A stretch of 64,000 nucleotides of DNA, taken from Acidimicrobiales bacterium (lineage in GTDB: Bacteria > Actinomycetota > Acidimicrobiia > Acidimicrobiales > Poriferisodalaceae). A program made the position numbers and the translations under genes. The notes below the pieces were generated by a model. That model searched no databases. It was not told the origin of the DNA and worked only from the letters and a program-made list of their open reading frames with translations. How positions within the stretch are numbered: position 1 is the stretch's first letter; the number at the start of each line of letters is the position of its first letter. Location of the stretch: NCBI GenBank assembly GCA_014239555.1, contig JAAZYR010000001.1, positions 248,001 to 312,000 on the forward strand. The letters are read 5' to 3'. Of this stretch, positions 16,734 to 25,253 are shown piece after piece.

Positions 16734-17918
16734 ATGGCAGGCCTATCTGACTCGGAACGAGACGTTGATCTATTCGGTCACGAATACGTGCAAGATGCCC
16801 CCGAGGTTTGGAAACGCTTACGCTCAGAGTGCCCGGTAGCTCATACCTCGCGAGATGGTGGTGGATGGTTGCCGACCACTTACAGCGATATTTCGTCAAT
16901 CGCTTACGACACCGAACGTTTTTCTTCGCGCGACGTCGGGGTCGTAGCTACTCCTGACGGAACCAGCCTCCTAGTGGCGCCTCCTATTACTTCAGACCCG
17001 CCTTTCCATACCGACGCCCGACGAATGTTGCTGCCCTACTTCTCGCCCAACGCGGTTGAGGACATGCGCGAGGTAACACGCAGCATTGCCATAGAGCTTC
17101 TTGATGCCATTGACCCGTCGGACACAGTCGACGCCGCAGAAGAATACGCGCGCTACCTCCCAGTGCGTGTTATCGGATCAATGATCGGTTTGCCTGAAGA
17201 GGACTGCGAAATGTTTACTCGTTGGGCGGTAGATATTTTGCAAAGTCACGCAGACGAGTGGGATCGCCGAACCCAGGCGACAAAAGAAATCCTTGAGTAC
17301 TTCGCTGCAACTATTGCTGATCGTCGCCGAGCCCCGCGCGACGACTTGATCAGCAAGCTTCAAGCCGAGACTCTCCCTAACGGTGATCCACTTACCGACA
17401 AACATGTACTGGGCACCTGTTTCCTTCTTCTCGTAGCGGGTATCGACACGACGTGGAGTTCCATTGCCTCTAACTTGCTTCACCTAGCTACTCACGACGA
17501 CGACCGACATCGTCTTGTCGCCGAGCCGGAACTAATTCCGACGGCAGTCGAAGAGTTTCTGCGTGCCTATTCTCCCGTCACCATGGCACGAGTAGCCGCT
17601 GAAGATGCGGAAATATCGGGTTGTCCCGTCGCAGCCGGAGAAAAAGTCTTTCTTCCTTTCGGTGCCAGTAACCGGGACCCAGAAATGTTCGCGGACCCCG
17701 ACGAAGTGGTTATTGACCGGCAAGAAAATCGTCACTTTGCCTTTGGGATAGGCATTCACCGGTGCCTCGGATCCAATTTGGCTCGCATGGAACTTGTTGT
17801 GGCTATGGAAGAGTGGTTAAAACGCTTTCCAGAATTCTCGCTCGCGGAAGGCGCCGACGTTCAATGGGGTGGTACCCAGGTTCGGGGCCCGCGCTCTGTG
17901 CCGATTCAAGTGAGCTAG
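16734..17918 (+). CDS. cytochrome P450
   Basis: Soluble class-I-type bacterial P450 monooxygenase of 394 residues. Seen: I-helix LLLVAGIDTTWSS with the acid-alcohol pair slightly modified (D-T-T), K-helix ExxR in EEFLR, and heme loop FGIGIHRCLGSNLAR with the axial Cys. ATG at 16734. No ferredoxin or ferredoxin reductase gene is adjacent, so it must borrow electrons from elsewhere. It runs convergently into the MFS gene with 4 nt of overlap. The substrate is unknown; the dioxygenase/SDR operon on the other strand may act on related compounds. Confidence 0.93.
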   Translation: MAGLSDSERDVDLFGHEYVQDAPEVWKRLRSECPVAHTSRDGGGWLPTTYSDISSIAYDTERFSSRDVGVVATPDGTSLLVAPPITSDPPFHTDARRMLLPYFSPNAVEDMREVTRSIAIELLDAIDPSDTVDAAEEYARYLPVRVIGSMIGLPEEDCEMFTRWAVDILQSHADEWDRRTQATKEILEYFAATIADRRRAPRDDLISKLQAETLPNGDPLTDKHVLGTCFLLLVAGIDTTWSSIASNLLHLATHDDDRHRLVAEPELIPTAVEEFLRAYSPVTMARVAAEDAEISGCPVAAGEKVFLPFGASNRDPEMFADPDEVVIDRQENRHFAFGIGIHRCLGSNLARMELVVAMEEWLKRFPEFSLAEGADVQWGGTQVRGPRSVPIQVS

Positions 17919-19183
17919 CTCAGCCCGGGACTGAAATGCTCGGAGTTGTTTTTCCGAACCATCGTAAGTACCACCACCACAGCTAACGATGTATAGAGGG
18001 CGTAGCCGACGGCCAGCGGCGTAACGGTTGAAGTTATTTGGCGATCAACGATCGCTCCTAGAAGTGCACCGAGAGCAATGGTTATGAATCCAATTGTTGA
18101 CGCTGCGGTTCCAGCTAGAGCTTCCATAGGTTCGAGAGCCAGAGTTGTCATATTGGGCATCATCACGACCATGGCAGCTATTTGAGCTGTCATCAGAACC
18201 ATCCAAAGAGCTACCGGCGGAACGCCGTCTGTTGCGAGGGCCAAGGTCAGCATCAGGAAACTGACTCCCAGTTGAAAGGCCAGTGCACCGTGCCCGAGAC
18301 GTCTTGCCCCCAAACGCCCCACTATCCGAGACCCTGTCAGGGCGACGGCAGCCATCACGCCCATAGTGATGCTGAAATAAGGAACGAACCAGGTCGGTTT
18401 CTTAAAGACTTCGCTGATTATTAGTTCAGAACTACTTAGGAAGCTATAAAAAGCTCCTCCTGAAAACAGAAGGGTTAGTGCATAACCAATCGTTACACGG
18501 TTCCCGAAAACGACTCTGAGCCCCTGCTTCGTTCCAGAAAAACTGAGATCGCGTCTGTTGGCGCTATCTAGTGACTCGGTAATTCTGAAAGACCAAAGCC
18601 AGATGACAATGGCGATGGCTAAACCGAAAAGCATTGTCAGTCGCCAAGACCCGCCTGCCCGGACGAGTAGGTCTCCGATTACAGGAGCTAGGACCGGTCC
18701 CGCAAAAAAGAAGGTTTGGACGATGGCCATCACGCGGGCCATGTCATCACCTTCGAATTTGTCCCGGATCATGGCTTGGCTGATGGTGCGGGGAGCGGCG
18801 CACCCAATTCCCCAAAGCACTCTGGAAGCTAAGAGAGAGCCAAGGTTTGGGGCCAGTGTGGACCCAAGCGCCCCTAAAGCGAATAGGGCGATGCCTGCTC
18901 TTAACACAGGGATACGTCCGTAGGTATCCGCCAACGGGCCAAAAAAGGGCATCCCGATAGCCATACCTACAAAAATGCAAGTGATCGTGAGGCCCGGCAT
19001 GTTTGAAGTGGGTTCCATGCCAAACGACGAACGTAAATCAGCGAAGGCAGGTAGGACCATGTCGATTGACAAAGCGATGGCGCTGCTCAAAAGAGCAGTG
19101 AACGCGATGAACTCGCGCTCACCTTGAATGCGAATTGGAGCCTTCACGTCAAGAAGTAATGGCTTTGTAGGTAGCCCGTTCAA
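17915..19183 (-). CDS. MFS drug-resistance-type exporter (Bcr/CflA-like)
   Basis: Twelve-helix major facilitator transporter of 422 residues. Seen: FGPLADTYGRIPVLRAG, the loop 2-3 signature GxLaDryGRrpvl of the drug:H+ antiporter family, and multiple hydrophobic helices; the N-terminal region resembles Bcr/CflA multidrug exporters. Its start overlaps the end of the serine-hydrolase gene by 35 nt, so it is the last gene of a minus-strand operon SDR-PhyH-hydrolase-MFS, likely exporting a product or toxic intermediate of that set. Confidence 0.85.
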   Translation of the reverse strand: MNGLPTKPLLLDVKAPIRIQGEREFIAFTALLSSAIALSIDMVLPAFADLRSSFGMEPTSNMPGLTITCIFVGMAIGMPFFGPLADTYGRIPVLRAGIALFALGALGSTLAPNLGSLLASRVLWGIGCAAPRTISQAMIRDKFEGDDMARVMAIVQTFFFAGPVLAPVIGDLLVRAGGSWRLTMLFGLAIAIVIWLWSFRITESLDSANRRDLSFSGTKQGLRVVFGNRVTIGYALTLLFSGGAFYSFLSSSELIISEVFKKPTWFVPYFSITMGVMAAVALTGSRIVGRLGARRLGHGALAFQLGVSFLMLTLALATDGVPPVALWMVLMTAQIAAMVVMMPNMTTLALEPMEALAGTAASTIGFITIALGALLGAIVDRQITSTVTPLAVGYALYTSLAVVVVLTMVRKNNSEHFSPGLS

Positions 19184-20318
19184 ATTGCTCTAGGAGATTC
19201 GATACTTGAGGAATCATAAATGGGAGTGTCTGAGTCATCAGGAGTGCCGCAAGACCTGACTTCGGATCCACCCAGAAGTGGGTATTGAACAAACCCGCCC
19301 AACTCATCGACCCCTGCTGGCGCCCTTCTGGCACAGCCTCTTCGTTCAGCTGGAATGTCAGACCCCATGACTTTGGAACCCCTGGCATGAACTCGAAATT
19401 GGCACTCAAACTCTGATCGTGAGATGTCACGGGCGAAACACGTAATTGGCCCATGTTGTTTGACGACATTGATGAAACAGTTTCGCTTGACAAGAGTCGA
19501 CGTCCGAAAAGCTCGCCTCCGTTGAGCAACATTTGGATAAAGCGCGCATAGTCGAGCGTTGTTGAATACAGTCCGCCGCCGCCGCTATCGAACTCGGGAA
19601 GTGTCTTCCGATCCCTGGGAATCAAGGCCTTCCACTGTTCGCCATCGAGAACGTGAGGGGCAGCGAGCCGGTCTGTCATGGTCGCATTGCATTGATAAGC
19701 CGTGTCAGACATTCCTAGTGGTTCAAAGATCTCCGACCTCATCCAACTTTCGAGCCTCACCCCGCTCACGGTTTCGAGAAGCTGGCCGGCCCAATCGATC
19801 CCTATTCCGTACTCCCAGCGTTCTCCGGGTTCAAACGAAAGGGGCTGGCGAAGAGATGCCAACTTGCCGCTGCCGGTCCTGGGTGCGTCGGTATGTTCGA
19901 TCCACGCAGCGACACCCGAGTTCCAGATCTCATAAGTAAAACCAGATGTGTGTGTGAGTAGATTGCGCAGAGTCACTGGGTTCTGAGGAGCACGCAAGAC
20001 GGGTCCGGACTCATCGAAGTGATCAATAACTTGTACTTCAGCGAGCCAAGGGATGACGTCACCAGCGGGTTGATCGAGCGCAAGTAGTCCACGTTCTACC
20101 GCTTGCATGCACGCGACGCCGGTAATTGGCTTCGTCATAGACGCGATCTGAAAAACAGTGTCACTGGTCATAGGATCACCGCTGATCTCGGACCTGACTC
20201 CATAGGAGCGGATACTCCGCAACCCTTCGTTGTCGACAACCGCAGCGACAGCCCCAGGAATGACGTTGTCTCGAACAGCGGCACTAATTACGGTGTCGAT
20301 CGTTTGATCCAAAGTCAC
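19149..20318 (-). CDS. serine hydrolase of the beta-lactamase/EstB family
   Basis: Class C beta-lactamase-like fold, most members being esterases or transacylases. Seen: nucleophile motif SMTK (S-x-x-K) in FQIASMTKPITG and the HTSGFTY turn; a Y-based second motif (WEYGIGIDW) stands where beta-lactamases have YxN. No signal peptide, so a cytoplasmic esterase is more likely than an antibiotic-degrading enzyme. 389 residues. It overlaps the PhyH gene by 4 nt at its start and the MFS gene by 35 nt at its end, which indicates translational coupling. Confidence 0.8.
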   Translation of the reverse strand: MTLDQTIDTVISAAVRDNVIPGAVAAVVDNEGLRSIRSYGVRSEISGDPMTSDTVFQIASMTKPITGVACMQAVERGLLALDQPAGDVIPWLAEVQVIDHFDESGPVLRAPQNPVTLRNLLTHTSGFTYEIWNSGVAAWIEHTDAPRTGSGKLASLRQPLSFEPGERWEYGIGIDWAGQLLETVSGVRLESWMRSEIFEPLGMSDTAYQCNATMTDRLAAPHVLDGEQWKALIPRDRKTLPEFDSGGGGLYSTTLDYARFIQMLLNGGELFGRRLLSSETVSSMSSNNMGQLRVSPVTSHDQSLSANFEFMPGVPKSWGLTFQLNEEAVPEGRQQGSMSWAGLFNTHFWVDPKSGLAALLMTQTLPFMIPQVSNLLEQFERATYKAITS

Positions 20319-21274
20319 TTATCTAGCGCCTCTCGCCACGGGAGCGCGTCAATACCTTGGTAACGAACTTCCAGCGCATCAACGAGTTCTGACGTCCAAT
20401 AAGGGTGACCGGGCCTGGGTGCTCCGAATAAGGCGAGTTCCTCGGGAGTGCAACTAGCTGCAAACTTCGACCATGGACCCCGATTGGAATTTTGTTGAAA
20501 ACTGTCGAACCCAATCCAGTCGTGGTGCGCGTGTTTAAACGCGATGTTCATCAAAAATCGCGAGCCTTCATGCCTAGTGAGATCTACGCCCCGGTGCCAC
20601 ACATCGGGGCGATACGCGAGATACGAGCCTCGCCGCCCAGCTGCTGCCTGCGGATTTAAGCCCGGAGGAGAATCGCCGAGACTGAGTACTTCAGTCGGAC
20701 CCACTCCATCTTCAACGTCAGATAGATACAGGAAACCCTCCAGGTTCCACCAGTCCGGTTCAAGTCGATCCGGGACAATGTTGTGATTTCGGTCTTGATG
20801 AAAGGGTTGCTCATAATTGGTGACGCCGGTGTATTTTCCCCAGATCCTCGCTTGATACAAGCGAATGTCGTCAGCGCCCATGGCTCGTTTAGCAAACTCG
20901 ACGACCCGAGGATGGATCTGCAGTCGATTGAGCCGGTGGGTGTCATAAGGGAAAAGAACGTGTCCTAGAAATTGCCGCAAACGAAAACTGGACTCGTCAT
21001 CACCTTTGTGGCTCATCCCGTGAGACGCGCCCTGGCTCGCTGGCTTGTATCGGCTATCAGTGCTTTCGTTCTCGAAGTATGCGAGAGCCTCGGGATTTCC
21101 GGAGTGATAATCAGCAGGAGTAGGGAAATGCTGCCATAGCTCATTCACTGCTTCGTCAATTTCGGCTGCGGGCACTAAGTCATGTACAACAGTCCACCCT
21201 TGCGTGCGCCATTCTTCAGCCGCCGCTTCAAGGTCAGTGGTCGCCATTTTGGGGAGGTTACTCCGCGAAGCCAT
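20315..21274 (-). CDS. phytanoyl-CoA dioxygenase (PhyH) family oxygenase
   Basis: Non-heme Fe(II)/2-oxoglutarate-dependent hydroxylase. Seen: iron ligands H-x-D in FHQDRNHNI and a distal His in VWHRGVDLTRHEGSR, whose Arg binds 2-oxoglutarate. About 319 residues from the ATG at 21274; a second ATG at 21247 starts a more typical N-terminus and neither has a clear Shine-Dalgarno. Second gene of the SDR-PhyH-hydrolase-MFS operon, 9 nt after the SDR. The substrate is not identifiable; members hydroxylate branched acyl-CoAs and many secondary metabolites. Confidence 0.85.
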   Translation of the reverse strand: MASRSNLPKMATTDLEAAAEEWRTQGWTVVHDLVPAAEIDEAVNELWQHFPTPADYHSGNPEALAYFENESTDSRYKPASQGASHGMSHKGDDESSFRLRQFLGHVLFPYDTHRLNRLQIHPRVVEFAKRAMGADDIRLYQARIWGKYTGVTNYEQPFHQDRNHNIVPDRLEPDWWNLEGFLYLSDVEDGVGPTEVLSLGDSPPGLNPQAAAGRRGSYLAYRPDVWHRGVDLTRHEGSRFLMNIAFKHAHHDWIGFDSFQQNSNRGPWSKFAASCTPEELALFGAPRPGHPYWTSELVDALEVRYQGIDALPWREALDK

Positions 21275-21283
21275 GGAGACCGC

Positions 21284-22051
21284 TCAACGGGCACCTTGAC
21301 CATCATGAACACGGATAGTCGCGCCAGTCACGAAGTCAGAGGCTGGAGACACCAAGTAGAGCAACGTGCTGTCGAGCTGAGATGGTTTCCCTATTCGTTT
21401 GCGTGGAAAATCGCGGGTGATGTCGCCCAACCGTTCGAGCATCCCATCCATCATCTCGCTTTCAAACGCGCCCGGCGCAATGCAATTGACATTTACGTCA
21501 TAGCGCGCAAACTCAAGCGCCAACATTTCGGTCATTCGAACGACAGCGCTCTTAGTGATCGCGTACCACGAAGTTCCAATACCTGCGCTGTAGGCCGCCC
21601 CAGATGCGATGTTGACTATGCGTCCTGGGAGTTCCGCTTCGATAAGGCGGCGCGTTACTTCGCTTGCCAAATGAAAGAGCGAGGTTAGGTTCGTAGCCAC
21701 CATCTCATCAACGAACTTTGGGTCCATCTTCAATGCAAGTTTTGCATCGGGTTTGCCGGCATTGTTGACCAATATCTGAATCGGCCCTAACTGATCTTGG
21801 ACTCTTTCGACCGAAGCAAACAAGGCATCAGTGTCAGTGACGTCGAGCGGAACTGTCAACACCTCCCCACCTGCGTTTCTCAAACGGTTAGCTAACTCCT
21901 CAAGCCGATCAACTCGTCGACCGGCGACTGCTACGTTCGCCCCGCAGGCCGCGAGCACCTCAGCAAAACGGCGCCCCAAGCCAGAAGTGGTGCCGGTTAC
22001 TAACGCGGTTTGACCCGTCAAATCCATTGAAAAGTTGGGTGTTTCGATCAT
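21284..22051 (-). CDS. SDR-family oxidoreductase
   Basis: Classical short-chain dehydrogenase/reductase of 255 residues. Seen: TGTTSGLG cofactor loop, NNAG, catalytic Ser in IASGA and Tyr/Lys in YAITK; the C-terminus ends DFVTGATIRVHDGQGAR, the usual SDR tail. It is the first gene of the minus-strand operon and is divergent from another SDR gene across 94 nt, the likely site of two opposed promoters. Confidence 0.9.
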   Translation of the reverse strand: MIETPNFSMDLTGQTALVTGTTSGLGRRFAEVLAACGANVAVAGRRVDRLEELANRLRNAGGEVLTVPLDVTDTDALFASVERVQDQLGPIQILVNNAGKPDAKLALKMDPKFVDEMVATNLTSLFHLASEVTRRLIEAELPGRIVNIASGAAYSAGIGTSWYAITKSAVVRMTEMLALEFARYDVNVNCIAPGAFESEMMDGMLERLGDITRDFPRKRIGKPSQLDSTLLYLVSPASDFVTGATIRVHDGQGAR

Positions 22052-22145
22052 CGTTCCCCCAGTTGAGCAGATCTTTGCCGTCCTTTGTCTACGCCCCTAA
22101 AGATTGACCGTCTAATCGCGACGCCACGAATTAGGGTGCGCGTTG

Positions 22146-22922
22146 GTGAGCGAACCTCTAATCCTGAACGCTGGACGCGTAGAACCTGGCACCCGCGCGC
22201 TCGTAACAGGCGGCGGGTCCGGTATCGGTGAGGCAATTGCTGCCGCTCTTCGTGCTGCTGGCGCAAGCGTTTTCGTTTGCGATATCGACGCTTCCACCGA
22301 CCCTGACATTGTGAGCGACATTGCAGATGACGACGCAGTTGATCAACTGTTCGAGGCGGTAAACCAGAAACTTGGGGGGTTAGACGTTCTGGTAAACAAC
22401 GTCGGCGTGGCTGGGCCTGCGGGTCTAGTAGACGAAATCGATGCAGGCGCCTTCGATGAAGTGATTCGAGTAAATGTGGGCGGAACATTTCGAGTGACAG
22501 CGCGAGCAGTCCCGTTTTTGCGGGCCTCCGGCGGGGGATTAATTGTCAACATTGCGTCGACTGCAGGATTATTCCCATACCCATACCGGTCCCCGTATGT
22601 GGCCGCAAAATGGGCGATTGTTGGTCTCGGCCGCAGCTGGGCAATGGAATTAGGCAAAGACAACATTCGAGTGAATATTGTCTGCCCGGGCTCGGTGGGG
22701 GGGCCAAGAATGGATCAAGTGATCGAACGAGAGGCGGCCGTCACAGGGGTGGACGCGTCATCGCTTCGCCGAGGCTACGAAGAACAGGTCTCAATGCGCC
22801 GCTTCATGGATGCTGCCGATGTAGCGGGCGCTGTTGTGTACATGGCGTCACCCGCTGGTAGGCACGTTTCGGGGCAGGTGCTTTCCGTCGATGGAGCTAC
22901 CGAATCGTTGAGAAGTTCCTGA
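22146..22922 (+). CDS. SDR-family oxidoreductase
   Basis: Classical short-chain dehydrogenase of 258 residues. Seen: TGGGSGIG, NNVGV in place of NNAG, catalytic Ser (IASTAG) and YVAAK, and the end motif GRHVSGQVLSVDGA. GTG at 22146 is used; a TTG one codon upstream is also open. It leads a rightward set of SDR, two nitroreductases and an EamA transporter with gaps of 57 nt, 10 nt and a 10-nt overlap. Substrate unknown. Confidence 0.88.
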   Translation: MSEPLILNAGRVEPGTRALVTGGGSGIGEAIAAALRAAGASVFVCDIDASTDPDIVSDIADDDAVDQLFEAVNQKLGGLDVLVNNVGVAGPAGLVDEIDAGAFDEVIRVNVGGTFRVTARAVPFLRASGGGLIVNIASTAGLFPYPYRSPYVAAKWAIVGLGRSWAMELGKDNIRVNIVCPGSVGGPRMDQVIEREAAVTGVDASSLRRGYEEQVSMRRFMDAADVAGAVVYMASPAGRHVSGQVLSVDGATESLRSS

Positions 22923-22979
22923 GCAGCCGTGGCTCAAGTGGGGCACACTCGTGTCATCGTCTTAATCTAGGAGTATCGA

Positions 22980-23630
22980 GTGAATGTGACCGAAGCCACC
23001 CAGCGGCGAGCATCGATACGCTCGTTTTTGCCGGAAGCGGTAAGCGATCAGCAAATCCGTGAACTCCTAGAAGTCGCGGCGCGTGCCCCGTCCGGAGGAA
23101 ATGTTCAGCCCTGGAAGGTTTACGTTCTCAACGGCGAATCCATGACGAATTTTCGAGCGTTCATATCAGACCGACGACCAGGTCAATCCGAATATCCGGT
23201 TTACCCACCGAATTTACAAGAGCCGTACCGAACGAGCCGTTACGAATTAGGCGAAGCTATGTACGAAAAACTGGGTATACCGCGAGAGGACAAGCCAGCA
23301 CGGCTCGCCCATTTAGCTCGAAACTTTGATTTTTTTGGCGCTCCGGCGGCTTTCTTTTGCTTCATCGAAAGAAACATGGGCGCCGCTCAATGGTCTGACC
23401 TAGGGATGTTTCTTCAAACTTTCATGCTGCTTGCTGTCGAGGCTGGCCTAGACACATGCCCGCAAGAAGCGTGGGCCAATCATTGGCAGTCCGTGCAAGA
23501 ATTTTGCGGCGCACCAGAAGAAGAAATGCTTTTCTGTGGAATGGCAATAGGCAAACGTGACGACGCTAAGAGAGTGAATAGCCTTCGGAGTGAACGAATG
23601 CCAGTAGATGAATGGTCAACTTGGTTGTGA
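22980..23630 (+). CDS. nitroreductase-family flavoprotein (copy 1)
   Basis: FMN-dependent oxidoreductase of the nitroreductase/BluB/flavin-destructase fold. Seen: RRASIRSFLPEAVSD with the FMN-phosphate-binding Arg/Ser, ARAPSGGNVQPWKV, the classical substrate/FMN loop, and MAIGKRDD near the C-terminus. 216 residues; GTG at 22980 preceded by AGGAG. A second member follows 10 nt downstream. They are clearly related but diverged, so they may form a heterodimer or act on different substrates. Confidence 0.87.
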   Translation: MNVTEATQRRASIRSFLPEAVSDQQIRELLEVAARAPSGGNVQPWKVYVLNGESMTNFRAFISDRRPGQSEYPVYPPNLQEPYRTSRYELGEAMYEKLGIPREDKPARLAHLARNFDFFGAPAAFFCFIERNMGAAQWSDLGMFLQTFMLLAVEAGLDTCPQEAWANHWQSVQEFCGAPEEEMLFCGMAIGKRDDAKRVNSLRSERMPVDEWSTWL

Positions 23631-23640
23631 GGACAAAACA

Positions 23641-24294
23641 ATGAATGACATCTATCAGATGATGAGCACACTTCGCGCGGTGCGTCGCCTTCGCCCCGAT
23701 CCCATCCCGGACGACGTACTCGACCGTGTTTTGCAAGCGGCAGCTTGGGCTCCGACCGGTGGCAACATGCAGCCATGGCGCGTGGTGGTAGTGCGAAGTG
23801 CTGAACGAAAACAAGCCCTAGCTGACGTTTACCGGCCAGCCTGGTATCGGTACGCGAAGGGTTACGACGCGAGAATTGACTCACTCCCCCCGGAAGAAGC
23901 TGAAAAAGGGCGAAGAAATCGCGCCGCTGGTGATTACCTCGCCGATCACCTTCATGAGGCTCCGGTCATTCTGATGTTCGTAGCCGACCCAAAGATGATG
24001 GCAATTACTGATGCCAAATTGGATCGAATCTCAATGGTTGGTGGCGGCTCGGTCTACACCGCTATTCAGAACGCGATGTTGGCCGCGCGCACTGAGGGAT
24101 TGGGTTGTGTCTTGACCACGCTGCACTGCCTAGCCGAAGACGAGGTGAAGGCCGCCCTACAAATTCCTGAAGGCTGGGCGACTCTTGGCATGGTTCCCCT
24201 TGGCTACCCCATTGGTAAAGGACATGGGCCGATCTCTCGTCAACCCGCCTCAATTCTCGCCTATGACGACGTGTTTGGGGCTGTGTGGCGTTAA
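23641..24294 (+). CDS. nitroreductase-family flavoprotein (copy 2)
   Basis: Second FMN nitroreductase-type protein, 217 residues. Seen: STLRAVRRLRPDPIPD, AAWAPTGGNMQPWRV (compare the same block in copy 1), and LGYPIGKGHGPISR near the end. ATG at 23641 is chosen: GAGGA lies at 23629-23633 and the N-terminus aligns with copy 1, although the frame is open to 23608. Its last codons overlap the transporter gene by 10 nt. Confidence 0.87.
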   Translation: MNDIYQMMSTLRAVRRLRPDPIPDDVLDRVLQAAAWAPTGGNMQPWRVVVVRSAERKQALADVYRPAWYRYAKGYDARIDSLPPEEAEKGRRNRAAGDYLADHLHEAPVILMFVADPKMMAITDAKLDRISMVGGGSVYTAIQNAMLAARTEGLGCVLTTLHCLAEDEVKAALQIPEGWATLGMVPLGYPIGKGHGPISRQPASILAYDDVFGAVWR

Positions 24295-25253
24295 CCGGTG
24301 CGGGGCCTCGCGCCCCGTCAGTATTCCTAATCGGATCAGTTTCCAATGGCAACAGGTCGGAGGTACCAGCGCGGGACGGTCGCGCCCTACCGCTTTTAGT
24401 CATGGCGGTAGTAGTCGTCGTCTGGGGAATTGGGCCTCCCATCTCAAAACTCATAACTGCGTCGCCTCTGATTTCGACTTTCATTCGCTTCGGGATCTCA
24501 TCGCCGATTCTTTTGCTGCTACTAGCAGTTCGAGGCCGAGCATTGGGTTGGCGAGTCTTCCGGTCCACAGCGCTGCCAGGCCTTTGTTTCGGTTTTAACT
24601 TGATTTTTGTGTTTGCTGCAGTTCAGCAAACTGCAATTTCTTTGTTGTCGACGGTGATGGCTATGCAGCCCGCGTTGCTACTAGTGCTCTCGGGCCCGCT
24701 TTTCGGAGAACGGCCGTCGATGCGCCAGTTGTTCTTCACTCTTACCGGAGTTGGTGGAGCGGTCCTCGTCGTCCTGGGGGCGGGCGGCGATTTAAGCGCG
24801 TCCCTCACAGGCCTGGGCTATGCCGGCCTGTCGCTGGTCACATTCACCGCGTACTTCGTACTGACACGGCAGGCCCGCACGGGTCACGAGGTTGATCCGA
24901 TCGAATGGATGGCCGGCATCAATATCTGGTCTTTCGTAGCGACCGTACTACCGGTGCTGCTCATTACCCAGCGATCAGATTGGGGGGAATTCGGTGGGAC
25001 TGATTGGCTGTGGATTCTGATCGTGGCGTTCATTACCGGTGTCTTTGGGCACGTTCTGATGACGTGGGTTCATGGACACTTAGAAGCGGCGCGCTCGTCC
25101 CTTTACAACCTTGCGATGCATATAGTTGCTGTGGGGCTCGCCTGGCCCTTGCATGATGAAGCGATCACCGTAACTCAGGCTTTTGGAGGTCTTGTCCTAC
25201 TCGGTTCTGTAGCTCTTGTCATTAGTGCACCTGTCCGGCAAGCGGTTCGATGA
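24285..25253 (+). CDS. EamA/DMT-family transporter
   Basis: Drug/metabolite-transporter-superfamily permease, 322 residues with about ten hydrophobic helices in two EamA repeats. The first repeat begins VVVVWGIGPPISKL, the second around YAGLSLVTFTAYFV. Such proteins move amino acids, amines or small metabolites. The start is GTG at 24285, overlapping the nitroreductase stop by 10 nt, so it is translated from the same transcript. It overlaps the convergent alkylsulfatase-like gene by 32 nt. Confidence 0.85.
   Translation: MALTGAGPRAPSVFLIGSVSNGNRSEVPARDGRALPLLVMAVVVVVWGIGPPISKLITASPLISTFIRFGISSPILLLLLAVRGRALGWRVFRSTALPGLCFGFNLIFVFAAVQQTAISLLSTVMAMQPALLLVLSGPLFGERPSMRQLFFTLTGVGGAVLVVLGAGGDLSASLTGLGYAGLSLVTFTAYFVLTRQARTGHEVDPIEWMAGINIWSFVATVLPVLLITQRSDWGEFGGTDWLWILIVAFITGVFGHVLMTWVHGHLEAARSSLYNLAMHIVAVGLAWPLHDEAITVTQAFGGLVLLGSVALVISAPVRQAVR

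Noticed and set aside
22048-22488. A 146-codon Arg-rich reverse frame opposite the SDR gene
   Set aside because: Its composition is that of a shadow frame and the opposite strand encodes a clear SDR.
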